In this document: piece by piece, positions 24,298 to 35,046 of the stretch
Numbering within the stretch: position 1 is the stretch's first letter
Layout of the letters: each line of letters starts with the position of its first letter
Assembly: GCF_020921035.1 (NCBI RefSeq)
Contig: NC_063151.1
Location: 28,960,934 to 29,024,933, forward strand
Origin: Rhodamnia argentea
Taxonomy: Eukaryota; Streptophyta; Magnoliopsida; Myrtales; Myrtaceae
Length of the DNA: 64,000 nt
Direction: 5' to 3'
The notes under the pieces: generated by a model
What the model was told of the DNA's origin: nothing
Database searches by the model: none
What the model saw: only the letters and a program-made list of their open reading frames with translations
Made by a program: the position numbers and the translations under genes

Positions 24298-27200
24298 TAT
24301 GACGATATCAAAACTAATATGCTTTCTAAAGAATAAGGGCACAGTAAAACCACGATCATGAGAGGGTTTCCCTTCGTTATCTTCAAGTAACACAATTTAA
24401 ATTCACTTAACCCTCTCAATGAGACTGAACACTACCTCCATGTTAAGAGTAAAGATGATCTGGAAACAGAACAAGACTCGAGAAAGAAAAGCTTTACTGC
24501 AAGGCCATCGTTTTCATCCTTCAGAAGGTCGAGAAAAAGAGGGTCAGCAACATCAATCGTGTTGTTATCCTCAGATTCAGAATCTGCTCCTCCATCTCCG
24601 ATGGTTGATCCAGTATATGCTTCATCCATGAGAGCAAGTAACATCTGCAATCACAAAAATTTGTCCGCCCTTAATTGAACAATGCACCAGTAGAACAAGC
24701 TGACTTCTTCCAGCTTTTTAAGTTCCAGAGATAACCTCAGGAGCCGCACTCTTGTGAATTGAAGCTATGCTGCTTCCAATAAGAGATCCAGAGCTTCGTT
24801 CTACCTTCTCTAATGCCACAACCAAAACTAGAGTGGACAAAAAGGAAAATGGTAAATTCAGCAAGTATGAGCTCAAGAAAAGAAAAAGAGTTGGGCAACC
24901 AACAATTACAATAGATGCTGTACGAGAATTTGAATGGTTCTCTTTGTGTTGAGAGTATTTGGCCGATGGGGCCTTATTTGTCTACTTCCTTTATTATTTT
25001 ATGTATGGCGACAATAAGGCTGATATTGTAATTTTGGCCTCTTGACTCTATTGTAAATAGATAACTTGGACTCACATTGACCTAACCAAGCATTCAGTTC
25101 AGCTTTTTGTCTCTCGACATGGTATCAAAGCAAAGTTATCCCTTTCGCGAAAATCCGGCTTGCACATGAGAGGGGTTATTAAAGTATTGTCTCACATCGC
25201 TTGACAACAGATCTTGACAACAGATCCTAAATGCTTTTTATATTTATGTAATCTCTCTCCACTTATTAGCTTAAGCTTTTAAGTTAAACTTTCCAAAATG
25301 GTATCAGAGCAAGGGCCGAACCGAAACCCTAACCGCAATCTCTTCTCTGTACAATTGTTTTTTTCTCTGTCTCTCTTCTCACCCCTCTTTTACCATAGTT
25401 CCTTCTCACCTTCTTATTTGCTCTCTCTCATAGTGTAGGGCAACACAAATGAGGTGATTCTTTGAATCTAGTGTCTACCCTAAACCTCACTTCTATGAGA
25501 TAAATCAAAGTTTCTTCGCAGTCTACGATAGGTAGTTCAACCACTTCCGCGATTTTTTTAATCTTCTTGTTTGAGAATGCTTTTGTCTTACCGCAGGCCT
25601 ACAATTTTCTCGTGTGTGAAGACCAAAGTACCGCAATTCATGGACCACCATATTTTTTTTTTTCAAACTCTTTGGGGAAAATCAGAGTTATTGATATTTT
25701 TCGGGTTTTCTAAACCCCGCAAAAAATCGATTTTTGCCTTGCCTTGATTCAATTTGGCTAATTTTGGAAGACAACTTAAGCCTATCGCCAAAGGACATTG
25801 TTCCAATTTTTGGCCATCTCCGGCAAGTTTTGGCGGTTCAATTGCTCCTTTCACACTTTTCGAGCCTATTTTTGAGACACAATGTCCGAGAAATCATTGC
25901 GAGCTCTACACCTAAAGGAGTTACTTTTGCTACGATCCCCAAAGCTTGACAGCACAAATTATTTGATCGGATCTTGATCCGCATTCTTGACTATTGTAGG
26001 TCATGGGCTTACAGAAATATTAACCGCACTTCTGTGATGCCGGCTACATCGGGTACTACTCCGAACAAGTGGATCTCGAATGACTTTGATAATGTCATTT
26101 TTGCTTAACTCGATATAGCGACATATTGCAAAAGGAAATCTACTTCTTGATACTGCTGCAAAGATTTGGTAGGCTGCAAGAAATACTTATGGTCAACTCG
26201 GAAATAATGCACGAGTGTATGAACTTCGGAAAATGTTTCATGACACCATTCAAAAGGAGATGACTATATCCCAATATTATACTGAGCTTAAGAGTTTGTG
26301 GCAAGAGCTAGATCATTATGCCGATTATCATCCAACCAATGCTGCAGACATTGTTGCCTACAAGAGGCATGTGGACAAGATCAGAGTTTATGATTTTTCG
26401 GCAAGATTAAATGGTTAATATGATCGGATACGTGTTCAAGTCCTTAGCTGGTCTCCATTCCTTACTCAGGAACAGTCCTATGCCCTAGTTCACTCTGAAG
26501 AAAGCCGTAAGACAACAATGCTCGATCCCTGTACTATTGATTGATCTGCTTTACAAACCAGTGTGCTGGCACTATAGCCCAATCTGATTCATCCTTTCAA
26601 TCCAATGATCCCTCTAAGGAGGTTGTGAAGTGTAAACATTGTCATAGGCCATGTCATACCACAGCTACCTACTGGAAGTTACGTGGAAACCTGCAGATTT
26701 TGAGGCAAAAAGGGCACAAAGAACGCAAAAAAAAAAAAAAAAAAAAAAAGAGGCAAACCATACTTAAACTGTTCCTGCTGCACCTACTACTAATATCAGT
26801 TTATCCCAAGATGAACTTCAGGCATTTCAACATCTTTTGAAAGCTTCTGCTGCTGCCTCCTCCACAGTTGTCAATTCGTCTTCCCATTTTGCTTCAAACC
26901 TAGCCACTTCAAGTATCTTCTTTGGGGGGTTTAATACATCAGCTGTTTCCAACTCATGGATCATTGATACAAGGGCTACAAATCACATGACATGTTCTTC
27001 TAATCACTTTCATCAATATACCCCTGCTTCCGGCATAGAGAAAGTTCCCATAACCGATAGAACCCTCTCTACCGTTGCTAGAAAAGGGTCTATCAATTAT
27101 TCCTTCACTCTTCCATTGTCTCTATTTTTACATATTCCATCATTCTCTACTAATCTCCTTTATATCAATAGTCCGATTCGAGACTTAAAACAGTAAAGTA

Positions 27201-30200
27201 GCCTTTTTTCCTTCTTAATATGTTTTACGGGATCCGGTGACGGAAAAGGAGATTGGATATGGTAGATTGGATGGTGGTCTTTATCTGCTCGAGGCTAGTG
27301 GGGTTCATACTACCACTTATCTTCTACGCCTTAGTAGCACCGCAGCTTAGGTCATACCCCTTTAGGAACTTTAAAAAAGTTTTTCCTAGTCTTTTTTCAG
27401 CTTTTAATAAAGATTCATTTTTTTTTTTTTGTGAAGCCTGTGTTTTGGCTTAGCAAACTCATTCAACATGTCCATCTTCAAATAATAAAAGTCATTTCCC
27501 TTTCATGTGATTCATACCAATGTGTGGGGTCCTTCCCAATTCTCATACCATCTAGGTTTATTTGTTGAAATATAAGAGTGACGTTTTTCATTGTTTTCAA
27601 ACTCGGTTCAACGCCAATGTGAAAATTCTTCAAGGTGACAATGGCACTAAGTACACCGAGGGTCGGTTTCAACGATATCCTCTTATCATGGCATCATTCA
27701 TCGGATCGGTTGTGTTGATACCCAACACAAAAATGGTGTTGCCAAAAGAAAGAACCCACAATTGTTAGAGATCACTAGGTCTTTTATGTTTGCTCGTCAT
27801 GTCCCAGCTCAATATTGAAGTGATATTATCTTAACCGCTACCTATTTAATCAATCGGACGCAGACTATAATTCTTGATTTTCACACACCTATTGATATTT
27901 TGCGGGGATCATCGACTTTTATTCTTCCCCATAAAGGTTTTGGTTGTGTTTTTTATGCTCTAACACCACCTTTAAGAGTAAGTAGGATCCCCATGATCTC
28001 CATTGCATTTTTCTTGGGTGTTCACCTACTCAAAAGGATTATAAGTGTTATCATCCTCCTTCTAGGTGCATCATTGTATCTATGGATGTGGTTTTTTTTG
28101 TGAATCTAATTCCCATTATTCTGCTTCACCTCTTCAAGGGGAGTGTCATAGTGTAAAGGTGTTGCCCATTCTGGATGTTCTTGAGGATATTAGTAACCCT
28201 CCACTTCTGATAATCTTTAATGGTTCTCCTCCTTCCCAAGAAGAGAACAATGCAACACAAGAAGATGATAGAACAAGATTCCGGAGGGAGATAAGAAATC
28301 AACCACTTCGTGGGGAAACCACTCCCACACTTGTTAGGCAAACCATTGATAGTAGCAAGACATTGAAGACATAATCGTATGAACCCCACTACCAACATGC
28401 AGTTTAAGACCACCGATACATTGCATGTTCGGTCATCATCTCCGGAACCGAATTCTACTACTCCTACCGATGAGGTTTCTCCTTATGATCTTCATATTGC
28501 ACTTCGAAAGGATAGCAAAACTTGTACTCAATACCCTAGATCCATTATATCCTATGTTGTCTCATATGACTTGTTGTCTAACTCTTAACGTACTTTTATG
28601 TCTTCTCTATCTTTTTCCTCTATTACACAAAATTGGGGAGAAGCTTTTGCGGATGAGAAGTGAAAGGCAGCAATGGTGAAGGAGATGTATGCTTTGAAGG
28701 AAAATGGCACATGGGATCTTGTTTTTCTTCCCCTAGGAAACAACCGATAAGATGTAAGTGGATATTTGCAGTCATACGGAAGATGGGTAGTACTGTGGAC
28801 AGATATAAAGCACGGTTGCTGGCAAAGGGATTTACTCGGACTTTTGGGATAGACTATCAAGAAACCTTTGCTCCTGTTGCCAAGTTAATTATTGGCCGAG
28901 TGCTACTTTCGTGTGTTGTTAACCAAAGATGGAATCTTCAGTGAAGAATGCCTTTCTTCATGGAGAGTTAGAAGAAAAGGCATATGGAGATTTCTTTCCA
29001 GGTTTTTCTTGTGACAAAACTCAAGGTTAAGTGGGCAAGCTGAAACGTGCACTTTATGATTTAAAGTCGTTATCTCGAGCCTAGTTTGAGGTTTCATGTA
29101 GCTATGGTCTTCGTTGGGTACAAACAGAGCAATGATCATACTCTGTTTGTAAAGAGATCATGTGCTAAAGTCACTATTCGCATTGTCTATGTAGATGACA
29201 TTGTTGTCACGGGAATAATAGTGATGGGATCGCCGGTTAAAGAAGTTTCTTGGACAAGAGTTCGAGATAAAGGATCTTGGAAAGCTTCCATACTATCTTG
29301 AGATTGAAGTTGCCATATCTTCAAAAGAAATCTTTCCATCCCAAAAGAAGTATGTCTTTGATCTTTTGACAAGAGTTGGGTTATTGGGATGTCATCCCTC
29401 CAATACATCTATTGAGGCCAATACTTGTCTTCGAGAAAAGGATGATGATCCAATGGATAAGGATCGTTATCGGTGGTTAATGGGCAAGTTGATTTATTTG
29501 TCTCACACCCTACCCGATATTGCTTTTGTTGTAAGCCTGGAGAGTCGGTTTATGCATGATCCATACTCTACTCTTATGGATGTTGTTCTTTGGATCCTTC
29601 GGTATTTGAAGTCCGCTCTTGGGAAAGGGATTCTTTTGTCTCCTCATGATGAAGCCTATACAGATGCTGATTGAGTTAGATCTCCCGATCGAAAGTCTAT
29701 TTCTAGGTATTGTAGTTTCTTTGAAGGGTATCTCGTGACTTGGCGTAGTAAAAAGCACAATGTGGTTGCTCAGCCTAGCATTGAAACAGAGTTTTGTGCG
29801 ATGGCACAGAGAGTTTGTGAGCTGTTACGGCTTAAAGAATTACTTGATAATCTTGGTGTACGTGTTCTTGTTCCTATGATGCTACATTGTTATATCATTA
29901 GTATTGCCCCTAATTCTATACAGTATGATTGTACGAAACATGTGGAGCTTGACGAGCACTTTATCAAAGAGAAGTTGGAGAGTGGTTTAATTTGTATACC
30001 CTTTGATCAGTCCAATGATCAACTTGCTGATATGTTCACTAAAGGATTAGGGTTTAAACCGTTTTATCCTACTTTAGTCAAGTTGGGCTATCTATGCTCC
30101 AACTTGAGGGGGAGTATCAAGATTATTTGGCCGATGGGGACATATCTGTCTATTTCTTTTATTATTTAATGTATGGCGGCAATAAAGTGATATTGCAACT

Positions 30201-33200
30201 TTGGCCTCTTACTTTATTCTAAATAGACGGGGTCACATTGACCTAACCAAATATTCAGTTCAATTTTTTGTCTCTCAACACTTTGTATGCTGACTAGTCA
30301 ATCTACTACCAGAGAATTACATGAATGCACATTCTTGCACCAAATATATACACCAATGTGTGGACAGGTGCGTTTATAGTGGGGGGAGAGAGAGAGTTCA
30401 TATTCATCTGTCACAAGCATAGACAAAAGTTGAAAAAGAATGTAACAAGTTTTACGAGAAGCATGAAATAAACTTTCAGGTATAACTGGAGTCCGTGACC
30501 CATTGAAATAGAGAACCAAGCCAACAAGCAGCACCATCATCAAACTAACCTAAACATCTACACGTCAAACTCTAAACTTCCTCTATACATCCTATTATGA
30601 TACTGTTTTCTCCAAATGAGAACTTGGGAACCCCTACTAAGTTTCTCTTACTTTACTATAAGAGAAAGTTCGGACATTTAGCTCCCCGTCATGATTAAGT
30701 CCACGCATGCCATGATAGCATCCTAAAATCAACATTTATATGGCTGACAGATTTATCAGAGCATAAAGACCTGTGTGGACTACTAGTTGAACCATGAAGC
30801 AGTAATGAGTTCAGACAATTAAAAAGATGCACATGCTATAATGTAGAGAATGTAAATCCACCTGGTAGGTCCATTAAAGATGGAAATAGAGGAAGAAAAG
30901 ATCCGGTGGCTATCAACCCAGGAAAAATTTTTGTGAATGATTTCTCCAACCTGCAGTTTTAGACGCATCAATCCTGCTATTTGATCTTCCATCAGATATT
31001 AAAAGCCTAGCAATTCATTGTCCATACAGTTCAACGGAAGAAAATTTAGAGGATACAGCAAAGCTCCTGATCCCATATGTAATTCGAACTACACCATATA
31101 ATTTTTAACATATAATCTATTGGAGGTTGACATTAAAAGGAAGTCCTACTTCTTTTAAAAGTCTCAACATGACTCATCCGGTTTATAACCTACCTTATCA
31201 AGCTTCCATTGTCATCCCGACTCATTCCCTTGTCATATAGTCGCAAATATTAATTGCTATTAGAATATACATATAAGCAATCTCTTCTCCCCTCAGTAAC
31301 ATCTGAAGGAACTCTTGTGTGCGGATGGAAAAGCAAGATCTTGTTTGCATACACCAGAAAATAAGCATAAAGTACCAAAGGTTGCCTCCGATTTCCATCT
31401 CTCTGAAACATAAACTTTCCAACCTAAATTCCGAGCGCTCCTACTCACTTTCTATGTATCATTTCTTCTCTCCAGTCTTAGACTTTCCTAATTAATGAAT
31501 GATGCGCAACGTACAAAAATGAAACATAACTAGTCTCCTGACTATGGAATCCATAAACAGTATGGCCAGCTAAGCTGGCAAAACTCAAGAGCTATTGACT
31601 AGCAATGAAACATTGGTGGAAAACTTACTTCTCTCCATTCCAGGCAATCAACTTCAGCAACAGTGGGAAAAACTGCAAACACATTATTGTGTCATCAAGA
31701 AGTTCTTGATTGATTTCCAGATGTATTGTAGAAATAGTTACCTTCCAAGTAATCACATTTAGATGAGAAGAACACAGTCTACTTTTTTATGTAAAGACCC
31801 CTTCTTTCAGAATCTGCTTTCGATTTATTTCTCACGTGAAGCTGGCCAAATCAGAAGTGCTACATGATACGAAAGATGCTAACTAGAAGGTGATATGGAC
31901 TGAGTGACAAATACCAACATGTTGCAACCATCAAAAGCAACAAATAGGGTTATACCTGTGGAAGCAATGTAGGAAAAGCATGCAGAAGTTTCTTCTTGTA
32001 CGAAATAAGAAAATCAAGTGTGGCTTCTGCAACCACCGGATCAGCAAATTCACTGTAGAAACATCAGGATGAGAATTAAGATTCACATCCCAGTAAAAGT
32101 GCAAGGAGAATAAAAACTAATATGTACTGACTCGTAAACATTCAAGGACAAGCCTTTAGAATGGAAGAGTATGTAAATGATTGGCATAGGAAAGCTAATA
32201 GGCAGTGGTTGGAATAATTTTTTTGTGAATACAAGAAAGCTTATCCATCTCATGAAAAGTAGAAATGACAACAGCTTTACTCTATAGCGGTTCACACCAT
32301 CCAGACTGCCATGGGACTATAGAAACCTTATTCCAGGCTTTCGAGATGCTATATTGGTCATTGGTTGTTCATTCGCCATTTCGCAGGATTCGCAGATTTA
32401 AGGAAAATTCAGTAGGGTCATTTTCAAGGAAATTGGAGGATTGGAGGATCGATGCATCTCCGATAATTGATGCCATGTGGCATATTTATCAGACTTTCAA
32501 AACCTGGCTGTCGGTAATATTATTGAGAAGAACGAGATAACAAAATCAAAATCATGTCTTTTCGGATAAGATATTTCAAATTGGTTGTTTTCTGCTGAAT
32601 GCCTCTCTGCTCTGCTTCCAGACCATGTGGCTATTAGTGTATGTCATTGCCCAATATTCTTCAGAAAAGTGAAGCCACATCAACAAGTGCAAACGACGTG
32701 GAAAGATAGGTCATTACCGGCTCAAGCATGATCTGAAGAATGTCCGTAGACTTGTATCAGCATCGTGAAGGACCACATCCCCAAAGTCAAGAAAGAATTG
32801 AAGAATCGCCTGAATATAACAGGACAATGAATACCCTACAGTAATTGAGTATTCATGCTGGTGAAACAAGCATATGGATATTTAGACGGCATACCCGGCT
32901 GCATTATGAACAAATTATCACACATATCCTTCCTAAAAATTGGTCTATCAGTATCTCCAAATATACACTGCACATCGTTACATTAGAATGAGGATGAAAG
33001 ATGACGCAAATGTAAGATGCTTTTAGGGAATCCAATCTTCTCCATACAAGGAGATAGTGAACAGTGAGCATTGCCAACAAATTTGTGACCACAAATGCAT
33101 GGCATTTAAAGGAATTAGAACAAGCAAATGCACAAAAGAGAACACGGGGAATGATATCAAACCAGCAAGAGAAGGCCGTAAGAGGTGCTGGATTGAGACA

Positions 33201-33733
33201 AGGAAGCCACCGCCCGCTGAAAAAGCTTATTAATATGGGGATACACCCTCGCGATGAGATCTTCCGAGTTCTCAGTCTTACACAGTTCATACAACCTCTT
33301 CACCTATCCAAATAATGGAACAAGAACAAAGAAAACAGAACCGCTTCCTAAGTATCATCCATAGACGGACGACATAAAAGAGAATGAAAGCACGTGTATA
33401 GAAACCATAACGACTGCTCGACGAGCTGGTCTCCACTGTAGAAACGTAAAGTTACGGTTCATTTAAGCTCGTTCGAGCTGATCCTTCGATATCCACCGGG
33501 TGAGGGAGCGAGCGCGGACACGAGCACCGCCCGAAAGTTCGCCTCCTTCCTTCACCTTCTCTCCTCGCTACCGAGCAACCGAACGGAAAAATAGCAGAGT
33601 GGGATGCGAAAGAGAAGCTTACCGAGTGAAGAAGAGACGGATCGGAGGCGGGATCGCCGGCGAAATTGGAGTCCCTGGCGCTGCTCGACAGGGTCCTCAG
33701 ATGAAAATCCCAGTCTCCGTTTCGATCCGCCAT
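20894..33733 (-). CDS. AP5Z1: AP-5 complex subunit zeta-1 (568 aa, 16 exons)
   Basis: Exons on the minus strand, in order: 33733-33623, 33303-33163, 32809-32718, 32052-31956, 31673-31630, 30950-30862, 24827-24736, 24644-24498, 24159-24012, 23887-23811, 23144-23073, 22618-22571, 22492-22365, 22224-22065, 21882-21672, 20943-20894. Lengths sum to 1707 nt with every junction in phase. The protein begins MADRNGDWDFHLRTLSSSAR and contains LYELCKTENSEDLIARVYP, PEMLLALMDEAYTGSTIGDG and KIFPDKTFSYEVQKRLL. It is helical throughout, as expected for the alpha-solenoid of an adaptor large chain. AP-5 is a clathrin-independent adaptor acting with SPG11/SPG15 on late endosomes to retrieve cargo. The identification rests on remembered plant homologues; the animal protein is longer (about 800 aa). 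An acidic stretch (residues ~238-262, DSESEDNNTIDVAD) is typical of the plant version. Intron 6 (24828-30861) is about 6 kb because of a Copia insertion; no splice site is damaged. Confidence 0.85.
24225..24290. repeat. (CT)n(TA)n microsatellite in an AP5Z1 intron
   Basis: A CT run of nearly 40 bp passes into a TA run of nearly 30 bp, in the intron between exons 24644-24498 and 24159-24012. Confidence 0.95.
24947..25119 (+). repeat. 5' LTR of the Copia element (173 bp)
   Basis: It begins TGTTGAGAG and ends CTCTCGACA, an inverted end pair, and is immediately followed by the primer-binding site. It aligns along its length with 30115-30280. Confidence 0.9.
25120..25312 (+). repeat. Second LTR-end-like segment plus second primer-binding site inside the Copia leader
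   Basis: Downstream of the first primer site (25120-25131), a segment containing TATTGTCTCACATCGCTTGA and ACTTTCCAAAA leads to another primer site, TGGTATCAGAGC, near 25299. The segment resembles the 3' end of an unrelated Copia LTR. The leader therefore seems chimeric, from recombination between elements or nested insertion and deletion. The 8-base motif TTGACAAC is also repeated within it. Confidence 0.45.
30115..30280 (+). repeat. 3' LTR of the Copia element (166 bp)
   Basis: It aligns with the 5' LTR from ATTTGGCCGATGGGG to TTTTTGTCTCTCAACA. Its first bases read TATCAAGA instead of TGTTGAGA, and it has a few small gaps. The LTRs have clearly diverged, so the insertion is not recent. Confidence 0.88.
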
Positions 33734-34298
33734 TTGTGCTCGACAGGGATCACCAACCGTTCGCGGGATTTTGCTGAATATTATGAATAAAAATTTGTTT
33801 AAAGAGAATTTCCAGGGAACAAAAAAGGCCATTAGAAGAGGAAAATGCAGGAAAGAAAGTTCCAAGAAGTTGAAAAAAAAAAAGAAGAACATTCCTGACA
33901 ATTTGCTCAAACAAAAAAAAGAATTATTTTGAAAGAGCATACTTGACCAGGATTGTTTTATGATTATTATGGATGATGATTGGATATGATTAGATTATAT
34001 TAATTTTAAATTGGTTTCGAACTCAATTCAAAAAAAGAGTTACGAAAATTAATACATATTCGTCATTTCTATTTACGTTCTTATTACGTAAATTCGTACT
34101 TATAGCTTATGTAGTAAATATGGTTTTATCATTTCATTTTCAAGATTTAAATTCCAATTCTAATTTTATAAGTTTCAGTAGAATGATCAAAATTATATGA
34201 TGGATCAACAACAGAAAACTTATAGTTTCAATTTGCCATTTTTAAGTGAAACTCTTCTCCAATTATGATATTTGGTTTAAGATTGAATTATCCTATGA
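33734..34298. other. AP5Z1 promoter side and AT-rich spacer
   Basis: The first ~60 bp upstream of the AP5Z1 ATG (33734-33790) are probably its 5' leader. The rest is AT-rich, and I see no gene or repeat in it. Confidence 0.4.
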
Positions 34299-34901
34299 GT
34301 TAATATCACGAAAAACCCCAAACCGATACGGTTGTGATAGAATTACCCCAAACTATTTTTTTGACCACAAAAAAATCAAAACCTAGTATATCCGTGATAA
34401 ATTTATCACGAATAATTTTTTTGACTACAAAAAGCCTAAATTGATATACATATAACAAATTTACTCCAAACTACTTTTTTATCACTAAAAATTCTAAACC
34501 AGTACATTTGTGACAATGTGCATTTGTGATAAATTCACCATTCATTGGTTTTCGTTAAATTGATTTAATATCACAAAAAACCCCAAATCGACAACGCCCG
34601 TGACAAACAAATGGTAAAAACATTAAATGGTTACATCCATCGACCGTCACGTGTCATTTAACTCGGCAATTTAAGGGTAAAATTTAACGAAAACTAACAG
34701 AATATAAATTTGTCACAAGTGTACCAATTTGAGATAAATTTATCATGAGTGTACTAATTTAGGGTTTTTAATGGTAAAAAAAATATTTTGTGCTAAATTT
34801 CTCATAGGTGTACCAATTTAGGATTTTTTTGTAGTTAAAAAAATAATTTGGGATAAATTTGTTACAAATGTACCAGTTTGAGATTTTTTCGTGGTATTAA
34901 C
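34299..34901. mobile_element. Foldback/MITE element with long inverted arms
   Basis: The left arm from GTTAATATCACGAAAAACCC (34299 on) is the reverse complement, with mismatches, of the right end CGTGGTATTAAC (to 34901). The arms are several hundred bp long and each contains repeated units of the type ACAAATTTACCCCAAACTA / TTTTTTGACCACAAAAA. No coding capacity is seen. No convincing target duplication was found. Confidence 0.7.
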
Positions 34902-35046
34902 CTTTATTCTATACTATAAATAGAATATATTCATTTTCAAATATTTTTGTCTTCATTTTTTGTGGAACTTCTTTATTTTGGCAATTATATATGGTTTAAA
35001 AAAATGGATAAACACATCTTTACTTTCTATTCCCTATGTCACTTTT

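Larger units (their letters stand above)
24942..30285 (+). mobile_element. Copia LTR retrotransposon in intron 6 of AP5Z1
   Basis: The element at 24947-30280 is bounded by CTTTG at 24942-24946 and 30281-30285, a perfect 5-bp target duplication. It lies antisense to its host gene. After the 5' LTR comes TGGTATCAAAGC, the initiator-Met tRNA primer site. Coding remnants in order: gag (about 25940-26500, YYTELKSLWQELDHY), zinc knuckle (CKHCHRPCHTTATYWK), protease (SWIIDTRATNHMTC, the aspartate site altered), integrase (27550-27760, LQGDNGTKYTEG), reverse transcriptase (28780-29300, LLAKGFTRTFGIDYQETFAPV and YVDDIV) and RNase H (29735-30060, CTKHVELDEHFIKE and DMFTKGLGF). Frames are broken many times by stops and shifts, so it is non-autonomous. 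A purine tract TTGAGGGGGAG (30104-30114) precedes the 3' LTR. Confidence 0.92.
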
